Virus record (IMG/VR): IMGVR_UViG_3300046694_000202
Span: 1-64,000 of that record
DNA: 64,000 nt
Direction: 5' to 3' (one strand)
Origin: a virus
Shown here: positions 29,058 to 38,614 of the stretch, piece by piece
How the letters are laid out: the number at the start of each line of letters is the position of its first letter
Position numbering within the stretch: position 1 is the first letter of the stretch
Translations under genes and position numbers: made by a program
The notes under the pieces: generated by a model
What the model was told of the DNA's origin: nothing
Database searches by the model: none
The model's input: only the letters and a program-made list of their open reading frames with translations

Positions 29058-31577
29058 CTAGACGGTGCTCAGCTGCTCTCCAGAAGGGGCTGCTTTCGTA
29101 TTCGACGACCCCGTCACGCCCGCAAGAATGAGATTTTCGTAGGTTATCTCCTGTCCCCCCATCTCCGTGCCTCTGATTGAAAGCTTGAATCCGAACTCTG
29201 TAGCCAGCTCCCGCATCTTGGCTCTGAACTGAGTCGATCCAACAGGCCTGGCACTGCCCGGTCCTACGCAGAAGGACCAATATGCCTGATAGAGCTTCAC
29301 CTCCTGAACTGAGGTGAGGGTTGAAGTCTTCGCGCCAGCGGACGACGGATTTTGGAGAGGGGCTATCCGCACCTTGCCGCTCTCCATCAGAAAAAAACGT
29401 ACAGAATTGTTCAGATTCGCCACTTCACGCATTGTTTGCGCGTGCGACGCGGGAATCGTGTACTCGTTGCGCGCCCGCAGCCGGGGCATCGACTGCACCG
29501 CCCAAGCAACGATCGCTTCGCGCTCCTCAACCACGATCACATCACCGAGATCGAGCCTGCGCTCACTGGCCTTCACCGGACGGTTAAATTGGAGCACCAA
29601 CCATCGACGGTTAAATCCCTCGGATGTGTCCTCAGTCCTCGGATAATGGTTCGATGCGAACCAATGCGTGCAGACGGGGGAGAAACGGAAGATCTGTCCA
29701 CCCTTCAGCTGCCCTGACATCTCAGCTCCGTCGATGATGTCCTTGAATCTTTGGCCATCCACAGCCTTCTTTTCAGAAAGCTCACCCGCGACGTTGATGA
29801 TTTTCTCGAACATTTGGGTCGGCAGGAACTTGTCTGCCCACTCATTAGGCGGCACCGCTGCCCGAGCTGAGTCCGGAACCAGCGCTTGAGCGATCTTCAG
29901 CAGCTGTGATTTCCCAGATTTTGGGGCACCTTGCAGCAAAATCGCACGTTGATAGCGAGGTCCGAGGCCGAAAAGCGTGACCGCGAGGGCTTCCTGCAGA
30001 GCTGCGATCTTCTCCTCGCAGTCGTCATCATCACCCCAACTTTTCCGCAGAAACTCGAAAAACATGTCACTTTTACCCGCAGTTTCGGGCAAATACCGGA
30101 ACGGCAGCGTGTAAGTCATGCCATAACCGGAGTCGTGCGGCAGCAATTTCAGGTCTTCCGTGAGGAAACCATTGGCGAAATTCACGCCTTTCACGTCGAT
30201 CGTCTTGATGCCTTGGGTCAACAGCATCCGCATGACCGCGTAGACACCCTTCATGTCGTTGAACTTCTTGCACGCAGCCAGATGGCCGTAGTCGGAGCTG
30301 ATCTTCGACAGGATGAACTGGTCGTCGACCTTGTCCCAGTGTGACCCCGCCCACTTCCAGATGAAGCCATTGTGGGCACGGATGGCATACAGCGCCTCCA
30401 GATCCTTGATCGCCGCGCGTGCGATCTCCGACTGGTCCTGGCCCTTGATGTCGCCCATGCGCAGCTCTTTCACGCGCGAGCGCAACGTCCCCACCTTCAC
30501 GCCCATACCACCCGAGAGCGCGATGAACTCAAGCAACCGGTCCTCTTCGAGCTTATTGAGGTTCGACGTGGTCGCCACCTTGAAGAGCGCCTTGTCGATC
30601 GCAGCCGCGCGCTGCGGGCTGTCCTTCGGGAAGCGCTCGAACTCGTCGATCAGGAACGACTTCAAGTCCTCGAACGTGGCCTCTTCCTGCTCTTTCGAAA
30701 ACTCAAGACCATAGGCCTTCTTGTCTTCATCGGTCAGGCCCTCGTCCCAGCCAGTCGGCAACACCTTCGCCTTCTCAAACACGTCACGCTGCAGGAACTT
30801 GAGCATGTTGCGCACGTGCTTGTCGATATCGATCGGGTCTCCCGCGACGTTCTCGACGAAGTCCGCGGCGTAGGCCTGCAGCATCCCGATCGCTTCCTTC
30901 ACGCTCCGATCGCCGCGCATCACCGCGTACGCGAAGAGGCCCGCGCGCTCGGTCAGCGACGTGTCGCGCGAACCAGCGGATGCGTAATCGACCACGCGCG
31001 TCCAACCCGAGTGCGACAGCTCGACGCCGGCCTCGGTGAGCGCCGCGCGCAACATCGCCTCGATGTTGTCATCGAGCGGCACCAGATTCTTGTGAACGTC
31101 CACCAGATCGCAGTTCGCCAGATACGGCTGCATCGTGTCGGGGTGGATCGAGGGCGGCAGCACGGACTGCGTGCGCGCGGAGAGCATTTCGCAGATCGTC
31201 TGGCCGCTCGTGTTCTTGATCCGGAACGTCTTCAGGCCCGAGTAGCGGTAAGCGAGCATGAAGCCCTTCTTGCCGACGCGGCGCCACGGCGAGCGCGGCA
31301 GCAGCTGCTCGATGACGTTCATCAGCTTCACGTCTTCCGTGTCGATGTCCATCATCACGATGCCGGACTGCGGCCCGAGCACGATGCCGATGTTCCCGTC
31401 GCGGCACGACTCAATCCACTGTGCCTGCTGCTCGGGTTCGACCGGATGATCGAAATAGCGCGACCAGTCGTTCGGGACTGGCTTCTTTTCCATCGGATAA
31501 AGCGGGATCACTGGCAGGCCCGCCGCGTAATAGCGCGGCGCTGTCAGTGCAAAGATAGGTTGGCGTTCGGCTTTCAT
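29058..31577 (-). CDS. bifunctional primase-polymerase / SF3 helicase
   Basis: 839 residues. The N-terminal about 200 residues form a prim-pol domain (VIPLYPMEKKPV, then NIGIVLGPQSGIVMMDIDTED with catalytic acids). The middle is a helical linker. The C-terminal half is a D5/P4-like superfamily 3 helicase: Walker A LLQGAPKSGKS (about 545-555), Walker B region INVAGELSEKK, and motif C HWFASNHYP. It synthesises primers and unwinds DNA at the phage fork, pairing with the family A polymerase encoded at the other end of the leftward region. Its start overlaps the upstream stop by 4 bases; the gene ends convergent to the HNH gene. Confidence 0.94.
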   Translation of the reverse strand: MKAERQPIFALTAPRYYAAGLPVIPLYPMEKKPVPNDWSRYFDHPVEPEQQAQWIESCRDGNIGIVLGPQSGIVMMDIDTEDVKLMNVIEQLLPRSPWRRVGKKGFMLAYRYSGLKTFRIKNTSGQTICEMLSARTQSVLPPSIHPDTMQPYLANCDLVDVHKNLVPLDDNIEAMLRAALTEAGVELSHSGWTRVVDYASAGSRDTSLTERAGLFAYAVMRGDRSVKEAIGMLQAYAADFVENVAGDPIDIDKHVRNMLKFLQRDVFEKAKVLPTGWDEGLTDEDKKAYGLEFSKEQEEATFEDLKSFLIDEFERFPKDSPQRAAAIDKALFKVATTSNLNKLEEDRLLEFIALSGGMGVKVGTLRSRVKELRMGDIKGQDQSEIARAAIKDLEALYAIRAHNGFIWKWAGSHWDKVDDQFILSKISSDYGHLAACKKFNDMKGVYAVMRMLLTQGIKTIDVKGVNFANGFLTEDLKLLPHDSGYGMTYTLPFRYLPETAGKSDMFFEFLRKSWGDDDDCEEKIAALQEALAVTLFGLGPRYQRAILLQGAPKSGKSQLLKIAQALVPDSARAAVPPNEWADKFLPTQMFEKIINVAGELSEKKAVDGQRFKDIIDGAEMSGQLKGGQIFRFSPVCTHWFASNHYPRTEDTSEGFNRRWLVLQFNRPVKASERRLDLGDVIVVEEREAIVAWAVQSMPRLRARNEYTIPASHAQTMREVANLNNSVRFFLMESGKVRIAPLQNPSSAGAKTSTLTSVQEVKLYQAYWSFCVGPGSARPVGSTQFRAKMRELATEFGFKLSIRGTEMGGQEITYENLILAGVTGSSNTKAAPSGEQLSTV

Positions 31578-32119
31578 GCGTTTTCGTCGGTGGTGGTAGC
31601 AGTCGCGCCATCGTCGGACATGTCCTGACGGGCCAGGGCGCTTCTAAGTCGATCCATTACCTCGGTGCGCTGGTCAGGCGTCATCGAGTCCTCCATGATC
31701 GCGAGCACGGTGTCCTGGAAGCCCTTGATCTGCTTGACTCCCAGTGCTCGCTCTCGCGCCGTCACAAGCCGTTCGAGAAGACTGGTCGCCGTGCGGAAAT
31801 ACGCCATGCGCTCAGTTTGATCCGACTTCCCGATCGTCTTGCCATAATCTTTCAGCTCTTGAAACACGCCGTATAGATCCTCAGCCAGCGTGTTGTCGAT
31901 CTCATCCTCTGAAATCGGGGATGACTCTGTATTTTCCTGCTTGTTCTCGCTCGTATCGAGCCTCATCCAGATCGAGTCCTGGATCAACTTCTTGAGTTGA
32001 TCGTCATAAGGACAATCCGGACTCTTAAGGTAATTGCTGTCCTCACGAGCCAACGTGACGACTGTCTTGAAGGCCCACTGCGCGTGGTCCGTGATATCCG
32101 GATAGTGGTACTCGCTCAT
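31574..32119 (-). CDS. hypothetical protein next to terminase, possible small-terminase-like protein
   Basis: 181 residues, almost wholly helical and acidic. The ATG at 32119 has AGAGG 6 bases upstream. C-terminal half (RTATSLLERLVTARERALGV, VLAIMEDSMTPDQRTEVMDR) recalls small DNA-packaging proteins. It lies directly next to the large terminase gene but is transcribed the other way, together with the primase, which is unusual for a terminase small subunit. No DNA-binding HTH can be seen. The assignment is weak. Confidence 0.6.
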   Translation of the reverse strand: MSEYHYPDITDHAQWAFKTVVTLAREDSNYLKSPDCPYDDQLKKLIQDSIWMRLDTSENKQENTESSPISEDEIDNTLAEDLYGVFQELKDYGKTIGKSDQTERMAYFRTATSLLERLVTARERALGVKQIKGFQDTVLAIMEDSMTPDQRTEVMDRLRSALARQDMSDDGATATTTDENA

Positions 32120-32184
32120 GCTGTGCCTCTTTGAAAGAGGGCAAGAATAGCGTCTGTTGTCCCACATAAAAAAGGAAATCAACA

Positions 32185-32197
32185 CAACTATCAGATA
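32185..32197. repeat. CAACTATCAGATA site (dyad family 2)
   Basis: Left arm and centre of the 17-base palindrome found at 25611. Confidence 0.52.
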
Positions 32198-32209
32198 AAG
32201 GACCGTAAA

Positions 32210-32221
32210 TATCGTCTAGTC
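32210..32221. repeat. TATCGTCTAGTC site (dyad family 2)
   Basis: Complement of the ACTAGACGATA core at 5264 and 10732. Confidence 0.52.
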
Positions 32222-32284
32222 AGTTTTCCTTTGTGTTGCGCGCACGCGTCATCGAGAATAGCGCCTGTCCAACGGCCTGCCCTC

Positions 32285-34081
32285 ATGAGCAACCAGTACC
32301 TCCAATCTCTCCTCGATCGCGCCGCAAGTCGCTGGTCTACCGACCGGGCGTCGATGACCTATGGGGATTGGATGTGCGAGAACACCCATCTCGCCGACCG
32401 GCCGTTCAGCTTCAAACGGTACCCGTTCCAGAAGCAGATCGCCGACGACATGCATCCGAACATGGACGTGGTCAAGCCATCGCAGGTCGGCCTGACCGAG
32501 CTGCAGATCCGCAAGGTGCTCGCGTTCATCTCGCGCAATCGCGGCGTGTCGGTCATCTACACGCTGCCCGACGAGAAGATGATGGAGCGGATCGCGGCGG
32601 GCCGGATCCGCCCGATCGTCGACGAAGAGAAGGTCTTCAACCTCGAATCCATCGGCAGTGGCAAGCCCACGCGCACGAAGGAAATGATCCAGGTCGGCAA
32701 GAGCTTCCTCTACGTGACCGCTGCCGGCGAAGGCGCCGCGACCTCGATCTCGGCCGACATGGTGGTCAACGACGAAGTCGACTTGACCGATCAGGCGATC
32801 CTCGCGCTCTTCAGCTCGCGCTTGCAGGGTTCCGACTACCGGATCGCGCACCGCTTCTCGACCCCGACGTTCGAGGACTTCGGCATCGACCAGACGTTCA
32901 AGGTGAGCGACCAGCACCAGTACATGCTGAAGTGCTCGCACTGCAACCACTGGCAGACGCCGGACTTCAACAAGACGTTCGTGCAGCTCCCCGGCCTCGG
33001 CGACCTGGAGTTCGAGGAGATCGAGCAAGGGATGATCGACGAAGGCCGCATCGACCTCGATCTCGCGACGGTCAACTGCGAGCACTGCGGTGGGCTGCTG
33101 GATCTCGGCGACCACGAGCGCCGCGAGTGGGTGGCCAAGTTCCCGAACCGCAAGCACGCGCGCGGCTATCAGGTGCTCCCCTTCTCCACCGAGCGCCTGA
33201 ACCCGAAGTACATCATCACCCAGCTCTTCATGTACAAGCGCAAGGACTTCTTGCGGGGCTGGTACAACACCGTGCTCGGGCGCTCACACACAGGTGGCGA
33301 CCAGCGGCTGTCGGACGCCGACATCGCCGCGGCTTTCACCGAGCACGCGCTCAAGCAGCCGCCGATCAATGGCCTGCCCGCGTGGATCGGCGTCGACATG
33401 GGCCAGACCTGCCACATCGTGGTCGGCCAAGGCTACGACGTGAGTTCGATCCACGTGCGCGAGTTCATCGCCGTACCGGTCGGGCGCCTCCTCGAAGAGC
33501 TGGGCCGCATCTGCGCGGAATACCGCGTGGTCGGCGGCGCCTGCGACCGCCACCCGTACACGCCGACCTCCGAGGCCGCGCGCGACGTGACCTATCGCCG
33601 CGTGCTGCCGAACGAATATCGCGGCGCGAAAGAGATCAACCTCGTCAAAGACCCGACTGGCCAGATCCTGTACATGCAATCGAACCGCACGATGCTGCTC
33701 GACGAGGTCGCGCGCGCCATCCGCTTGCGCAAGATCAAGTTCTCGGGCTACGGCACGCAGCGCGCGGTGATCGTCGAGCACCTGAAGGACATGGTTCGGA
33801 ACGAGGAGCCGGAAAAGGAAGCCGAGTGGAAGAAGCTCAACGGCAACGACCACTACTTCCACGCCATCGGCTTCCTGTTGAGCGCCGTGAAGCTGCACAC
33901 GACGAACGCCTCGGCGCTCTTCGGCGGCGAAGTGCGCAGCGTCATCGCCATTGCTGGCGCTGACATCGGATTCAACTCGACTCCGGGACTGGTTCAGACG
34001 GCGAAGCCGAAGCAAAACCCCGGTGACACTCAACTACGACAGCTCTATGGCCACTCCCAAAACAGCATCTTCCACTTCTAA
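32285..34081 (+). CDS. terL: terminase large subunit (GpA-like)
   Basis: 598 residues. ATP-driven DNA packaging motor and nuclease. N-terminal ATPase region with QKQIADDMHP (Q-motif area), the Walker-A-type region VVKPSQVGLTELQ, and Walker B ISADMVVNDEVD. The C-terminal nuclease shows GVDMGQTCHIV, VVGGACDRHPYTP and NGNDHYFHAIGF acids. A central CSHC...CEHC four-cysteine element (residues about 219-266) is a zinc site typical of the GpA group. The ATG at 32285 is preferred over a non-ATG start 18 codons upstream. Overlaps the portal gene by 35 bases. Confidence 0.95.
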   Translation: MSNQYLQSLLDRAASRWSTDRASMTYGDWMCENTHLADRPFSFKRYPFQKQIADDMHPNMDVVKPSQVGLTELQIRKVLAFISRNRGVSVIYTLPDEKMMERIAAGRIRPIVDEEKVFNLESIGSGKPTRTKEMIQVGKSFLYVTAAGEGAATSISADMVVNDEVDLTDQAILALFSSRLQGSDYRIAHRFSTPTFEDFGIDQTFKVSDQHQYMLKCSHCNHWQTPDFNKTFVQLPGLGDLEFEEIEQGMIDEGRIDLDLATVNCEHCGGLLDLGDHERREWVAKFPNRKHARGYQVLPFSTERLNPKYIITQLFMYKRKDFLRGWYNTVLGRSHTGGDQRLSDADIAAAFTEHALKQPPINGLPAWIGVDMGQTCHIVVGQGYDVSSIHVREFIAVPVGRLLEELGRICAEYRVVGGACDRHPYTPTSEAARDVTYRRVLPNEYRGAKEINLVKDPTGQILYMQSNRTMLLDEVARAIRLRKIKFSGYGTQRAVIVEHLKDMVRNEEPEKEAEWKKLNGNDHYFHAIGFLLSAVKLHTTNASALFGGEVRSVIAIAGADIGFNSTPGLVQTAKPKQNPGDTQLRQLYGHSQNSIFHF

Positions 34082-35645
34082 GGGCATCGGCGGCGCCATC
34101 AGTTCGGCGCTCGCGATCATCCTTCCGCGCACGAAGGGAGCTGGGAAAGGCTCGTCGATGCCGGGGACGTACAACCCGAGCGCGCCCGAGCAGATCCTCT
34201 CGCTGCCAACCTACCGCGAGCACCTGACCGACATCTTCACGACGCGCTCGGCGAACGACTCGCGCACGTTGATCAAGAGCCTGTTCACGCAGGATCCGGA
34301 CATGTCGGCGGCGGTGAACGCGTACCTGACGGTGGCCAACACCGATATGGTCGCGGTCGTCCGTGACGTGAACGGGATGATCGACCGCGAGGGGCAGAAG
34401 CTCCTGAACGCGGCGATGGAAGCCTACGACACCCGCTTCGACTATTCGAAGGGGTTCGACCTGCGCCCGTCGTGGAAGGAGCTGGCCGAGAACTTCCGCT
34501 ACCTGCTGCTCGCGGGCGGCACGCTGCCGGTCGAAATGGTGCTCTCGAAGACCTTCGCGCCGCAGGAGTTCCGGATGATCGATCCGGTCACGCTCAACTG
34601 GAAGCAGACGCAACCGGGCGTGTTCGCGCCGATCCAGAAGACGACGAGCGGCGAAATCATTGACTTGAACATCCCTACGTTCTTCGTCAAGTTCTTTCGT
34701 CGTGACCCAACCAATCTGTACACCTACTCACCTTTCGTTTCGACGATCAACACCATCGCCGCGCGACAACAAGTCATCAACGACCTGTATCGCATCATGC
34801 AGCTGACGGGTTATCCCCGTATGGAGATCGTTGTAGTCGAAGAAGTCGTGACTCGTAATGCTCCGCTTGAGATCAAGGCGGATCAGGAGAAGCTTCAAGC
34901 GTACGTGCAGCAGGTTCTCGCCTCGATCAGCTCGTCTGTCGCCAACATCCGGCCGGATCAAGCGTTCGTCCACACCGATGCTGCTGAAGTGAAGATGACG
35001 AACGAGAAGAACCCAGGCATGGCCCTGGACATCTCGAAGATCATCGACACGCTCAACTCGCAGAACCAGGCGGGCCTGCGGATCATGGGCACGATCATCG
35101 GTCGGGGCAACGCGGGTGTGAATACGGCCTCCGTCGAGGCGCGCATTTTCTCGATGATCGCCGAAGAGCTGAACCAGCCGATCGCCGACCTCTTCTCCGA
35201 CATGCTGACACTGGCCATCCGCCTGCAAGGCTCGCAGTCGTCCGTGTCCGTGAAGTTCAAGCCCGTCGAGCTGCGGCCGGCGACCGAACTCGAACCGCAG
35301 TTCACGATGCGTCAAGCGCGCCTGAAGGCTGACCTGTCGCTCGGCATCATCGACGACGACGAATACCACCTTGAGATGTACGGCCGCTTGCGTCCGGACA
35401 GCGCACCAATCCTCACCGGCACGAACTTCATGCCAGGGACCAACGCGCAGGCTCAAGCCCAGCTTGATCAGCAAACCGCCGCGGCGAGCGCGGCTGTGGG
35501 CGATCAGAACAACTCGAACAGCACGACGAGCAAGAACAATCCGTCGTCGAACGCGAAGAAGGTCTCGCCCAATTCTGACCCGATGGGACGCTCGCTTTCA
35601 CCGAGTGGTTCGAAGTCCGCATCAAGCAACGGTGTGAAGCCTTAA
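34047..35645 (+). CDS. portal protein
   Basis: 532 residues. Forms the ring at the capsid vertex through which DNA enters and on which the neck assembles. Portal-like features: an N-terminal low-complexity part, SLFTQDPDMSAAVNAYLTVANTDMVAV, a long central stem region with FVSTINTIAARQQVINDLYR, a crown-like helical part (QNQAGLRIMGTIIGRGNAGV) and a Gln/Asn/Ser-rich disordered tail from about residue 475. The start lies within the terminase end; ribosome site weak. Confidence 0.87.
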   Translation: MATPKTASSTSKGIGGAISSALAIILPRTKGAGKGSSMPGTYNPSAPEQILSLPTYREHLTDIFTTRSANDSRTLIKSLFTQDPDMSAAVNAYLTVANTDMVAVVRDVNGMIDREGQKLLNAAMEAYDTRFDYSKGFDLRPSWKELAENFRYLLLAGGTLPVEMVLSKTFAPQEFRMIDPVTLNWKQTQPGVFAPIQKTTSGEIIDLNIPTFFVKFFRRDPTNLYTYSPFVSTINTIAARQQVINDLYRIMQLTGYPRMEIVVVEEVVTRNAPLEIKADQEKLQAYVQQVLASISSSVANIRPDQAFVHTDAAEVKMTNEKNPGMALDISKIIDTLNSQNQAGLRIMGTIIGRGNAGVNTASVEARIFSMIAEELNQPIADLFSDMLTLAIRLQGSQSSVSVKFKPVELRPATELEPQFTMRQARLKADLSLGIIDDDEYHLEMYGRLRPDSAPILTGTNFMPGTNAQAQAQLDQQTAAASAAVGDQNNSNSTTSKNNPSSNAKKVSPNSDPMGRSLSPSGSKSASSNGVKP

Positions 35646-35652
35646 AAACTCT

Positions 35653-35681
35653 TTGACTCTCGTGTAGCCCGTCGAAATAAT
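35653..35681 (+). promoter_or_regulatory. late promoter candidate 1
   Basis: TTGACT, 17 bases, AATAAT, preceded by AACTC. AACTC starts 29 bases before the -10, exactly as at 58421 and 62518. A 9-bp hairpin overlaps it (35664-35690). Confidence 0.6.
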
Positions 35682-35722
35682 ACGGGCTACTTAAACCAGC
35701 CCGTCTCAACAGCACCACCACC

Positions 35723-36856
35723 ATGCCGAAGAGCGTAGTCATCACACCGAGGATTCAAGCCCTCATCGCCCAGAACAACGGCGGGGAGTCGGTCGATCTG
35801 AATTCGATCGGGGTGTTCGAGGCGTCGGTGCTGAACACGCGCGCGCTGTCGAAGCCGGGATCGATTTTCGACAAGGGTCAAGTGAGCGTTGCGACGCTCA
35901 ACGAGATGGCGACGTACCTGAATAGCGGTGGATTCGTCCCGCTCCAGACGTTGCACCCGATGGGTGACGAGCTGCCGATCGGCCGCTTCTTCCACGGCCA
36001 AGTCATGCCGTCCACGCTCGGCGACGGTTCGAGCGAGCTGGTTTGCCTCTTCTACCTGCCGAAGTCCGATGCGAACTTCGAGAAGCTGGATCAGGGAATC
36101 ATCGACGAAGTCAGCGTCGGTGTTGTGGCTCAGCACCTGAACTGCTCCCAGTGCAACTGGGATTTCATGGGCGCGGACGCGACCACTGAGAACTTCTGGG
36201 ACCGCACGTGCGCCAACGGCCACGTGCTCGGCGTCGACGGCGTCCACCTTGCCCTCAACGGCCTCGACCGCTGGACGGAAACGTCGCTGGTCTCGAAGGG
36301 CGCCGCGAACAACGCAAAGATTCTGGGGCGCGCGAAGCAGCGCCTTGGACAAGAGCAGTACGACCGCTTGGCAGCTTCGGGCGTTGCACCCGAGCAGAAA
36401 ATGTTGATTGCCACCACCACAGATACCCCTCGGAGCCTGAAGATGGACAAGGAATTGAAAGAACTGATCGAGCAAGCCGCCGAACTCAAGGCCGATGCAA
36501 AGCATCACGGCCTCGTGCTGACGGCCAAGGACACGGAAATCACCGCGCTCAAGGCATCGGTCGAAGCGAAGGACGCAGAGATCGCCACGCTCAAGGCTGG
36601 CACGGAGCTGGCAGCAGCGACCGCCCAGCTGGCTGCAGTTCAAGGTCAAGTCACCACGCTGACCGAAGCAAAAGACACCGCCGAAACCGCGCTGACAGCT
36701 GCACAAGCTGAACTCGCGACGGCTCAAGCGCAGATCGCAACGCTGCAAGCAGGCGCCGGCAACGGTGGCAAGGCTCAAGGCGCGGCGAATGCAGACGTGA
36801 AGCTCGGACAAGCCTCGCCGTCGTCGGCGTTCAAGGCTGCACCGCGCGCACGCTAA
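35723..36856 (+). CDS. fused capsid maturation protease / scaffold
   Basis: 377 residues. The N-terminal about 220 residues (DEVSVGVVAQH, then LVSKGAANNAKILG) fit a prohead protease domain of the type that recognises and cuts head proteins. A four-residue metal-like set CSQCNWDF...CANGHV lies at about 135-170. From about 240 the protein is a long coiled coil (KELIEQAAELKADAKHHG onward) of scaffolding type with a basic C-terminus. Fused protease-scaffolds are known in siphophages. The catalytic residues are not identifiable with certainty. Located between portal and decoration protein, as expected. Confidence 0.72.
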   Translation: MPKSVVITPRIQALIAQNNGGESVDLNSIGVFEASVLNTRALSKPGSIFDKGQVSVATLNEMATYLNSGGFVPLQTLHPMGDELPIGRFFHGQVMPSTLGDGSSELVCLFYLPKSDANFEKLDQGIIDEVSVGVVAQHLNCSQCNWDFMGADATTENFWDRTCANGHVLGVDGVHLALNGLDRWTETSLVSKGAANNAKILGRAKQRLGQEQYDRLAASGVAPEQKMLIATTTDTPRSLKMDKELKELIEQAAELKADAKHHGLVLTAKDTEITALKASVEAKDAEIATLKAGTELAAATAQLAAVQGQVTTLTEAKDTAETALTAAQAELATAQAQIATLQAGAGNGGKAQGAANADVKLGQASPSSAFKAAPRAR

Positions 36857-36877
36857 TCCGCAACCCGAGAGGAAAGA

Positions 36878-37282
36878 ATGGCAAACGTAATTGGTAATGG
36901 CGTAAGTCTCCGTGGTCTCTACCATGACGACTTCCAATACCCGTTCCTGCTCGCCGCTGGTATCACCAAGGCCGATCAAGGCAAAGCCGTTGCTCTCGAT
37001 GCGACGGCTGCGAACACGGTGAAGCTGGCTGGCGACGGAGACCGGATCATTGGTCGGCTGGAAGTGGTTGAAAACCGCGTTCAGGAAGGCATCAACATCG
37101 GCACGGTCTCGATTCAAGGTGGTCTCGACTACCCGGTCAAGGTCGGCGAAGCGCTCGTCAACGGCGATAGCCTCGTCGGTTCGGCGGGTGGTCTCGTCAA
37201 GAAGGCCGGCGCAGGCGTGCTCACGAACTGGGTGGTCGTTCAGGTTCTCACGAACGGCAACGCAGTCGCGATCAAAGGCTAA
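36878..37282 (+). CDS. head decoration protein
   Basis: 134 residues. Beta-rich, with GKAVALDATAANTVKLAGDG and a conserved RIIGRLEVVENRVQEG, followed by VGEALVNGDSLVGSAGGLVK, the pattern of trimeric or monomeric decoration proteins that stabilise the expanded shell. AGAGGAAAG ribosome site. Lies directly before the capsid gene. Confidence 0.82.
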   Translation: MANVIGNGVSLRGLYHDDFQYPFLLAAGITKADQGKAVALDATAANTVKLAGDGDRIIGRLEVVENRVQEGINIGTVSIQGGLDYPVKVGEALVNGDSLVGSAGGLVKKAGAGVLTNWVVVQVLTNGNAVAIKG

Positions 37283-37292
37283 AGAAGCTCCG

Positions 37293-37316
37293 CAGCCCTG
37301 TCCACCACCAGGGCTG
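37293..37316 (+). terminator. hairpin between decoration and capsid genes
   Basis: CAGCCCTG/CAGGGCTG with an 8-base loop and no T-run. More likely an RNA-stability or attenuation element than a full terminator. Confidence 0.5.
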
Positions 37317-37353
37317 TTGAGCGGTTTCACAACACCACCACACGGATCAGAAC

Positions 37354-38541
37354 ATGCCCGATTTGATTGATATCAAGCGCGAAGCGCCTGAAGCAGTCCT
37401 CAGCAACCTGCGTCCCGCAGATGCTTCGGACCAAGGCAAGTCGGTGGATGCAGGCAAGCGCCTCATCCGCCTCGCTGCCGACGCAGGCCTCGGTCTGCGC
37501 GACTACCTCACGCTGGCGATCGACCCGCGTAAGGCCGCGGAACCCGCTCGCTACGATGGCCTCAACGGCTACGAAGCAGCTCTCTCGTACCTGAACCTCC
37601 CGGTTCGTACGGACCTCGAAAACGGCGTGCTGCTGCAAGCTGCATCGGAAACGTTCCAAACGTATCCGGGCACGCGTGCGATGTTCCCGGAAGTGATGGA
37701 CGACGTGCTGCGCTGGCGCAACCGTCAGGACCAGCTCGAACAAGTCGCTCCGCTGCTCGCGCAATCGCGCACGATCAACGGCACCGAGATGATCTCGACG
37801 TTCGTCGACGACGACTCGGCAGAGCGCACGACGCACTCCGTCGCTGAATTCGGCCGCGTGCCGGTTCGCACGATCCGCACGTCGCAACAAACCGTGGGCA
37901 TCTTCAAGCACGGCTCGGGCTACCGTACCTCGTACGAGTTCAACCGCCGCGCTTCGCTCGACATCATGACGCCGTTCGCGTCGCGTGTCGGTCGCGAGCT
38001 GGAAATCTCGAAGGTCCGCGCAGCAACCAGCATCCTGATCAACGGTGACGGCGTCAACGCTGCAGCTCCGGTGGTCGGCGTGTCGGCATTCGGCGGCAAT
38101 CAAGCCAACGCGTTCTCGACGAACTACAAGGCTTTGGCCAAGTGGCTCATGAAGCGCGCGAAGGACGGCTACCCGATCGACACGATCGCAGGCAACTACG
38201 ACATGTTCGTGGAACTGCTGTTCATGTTCCAGCCGGTCACGAACCTCGGCTCGAACACGGACATCGAAGCGATGGTTGCGCACGGCACGCCGAAGATCAA
38301 CACGTCGCTGCCGATCCTCAACAAGTCGGTGAACTTCGTGCTGTCGAGCGGCGTCCCGGCTGGTCAGCTGATCGGCTTCACGAAGGGCGAAACGCTGGAA
38401 GAGCTGGTCGAAGCTGGTTCGAACATCGCTGAAAACGAGCGCTCGATCATCAACCAGTCCATCACCTACGTGCGTACCGAGAACACGGGCTACAAGCTCG
38501 CGTTTGGCGACACGCGTCAGATCCTGGACACCACGGCCTAA
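37354..38541 (+). CDS. major capsid protein (HK97-like)
   Basis: 395 residues. Forms the icosahedral shell. Acidic, helical N-terminal arm (1-75), then an HK97-type core: PGTRAMFPEVMDDVLRW, GIFKHGSGYRTSYEFNRRAS (spine helix region), a long P-domain segment, and the C-terminal ITYVRTENTGYKLAFGDTRQ strand. Position after protease and decoration genes and the strong downstream terminator fit a highly expressed gene. Confidence 0.92.
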   Translation: MPDLIDIKREAPEAVLSNLRPADASDQGKSVDAGKRLIRLAADAGLGLRDYLTLAIDPRKAAEPARYDGLNGYEAALSYLNLPVRTDLENGVLLQAASETFQTYPGTRAMFPEVMDDVLRWRNRQDQLEQVAPLLAQSRTINGTEMISTFVDDDSAERTTHSVAEFGRVPVRTIRTSQQTVGIFKHGSGYRTSYEFNRRASLDIMTPFASRVGRELEISKVRAATSILINGDGVNAAAPVVGVSAFGGNQANAFSTNYKALAKWLMKRAKDGYPIDTIAGNYDMFVELLFMFQPVTNLGSNTDIEAMVAHGTPKINTSLPILNKSVNFVLSSGVPAGQLIGFTKGETLEELVEAGSNIAENERSIINQSITYVRTENTGYKLAFGDTRQILDTTA

Positions 38542-38562
38542 CAGCCACTGGGTTGAGGTAAA

Positions 38563-38590
38563 GGCCCGCCCCGATCGGGCGGGCCTTTTT
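38563..38590 (+). terminator. Rho-independent terminator after the capsid gene
   Basis: GGCCCGCC/GGCGGGCC stem followed by TTTTT. Confidence 0.95.
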
Positions 38591-38614
38591 CGCACCTGCT
38601 CTGGACTCCTACAC

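Larger units (their letters stand above)
32120..32284. promoter_or_regulatory. divergent early/late control region
   Basis: 165 bases between a leftward early gene and the large terminase. Two family-2 dyad sites (32185, 32210), a direct repeat AGAATAGCG-Y-CTGT (32144 and 32255) and an inverted CAACACAA/TTGTGTTG pair. Could combine promoters and a packaging site. Confidence 0.55.
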
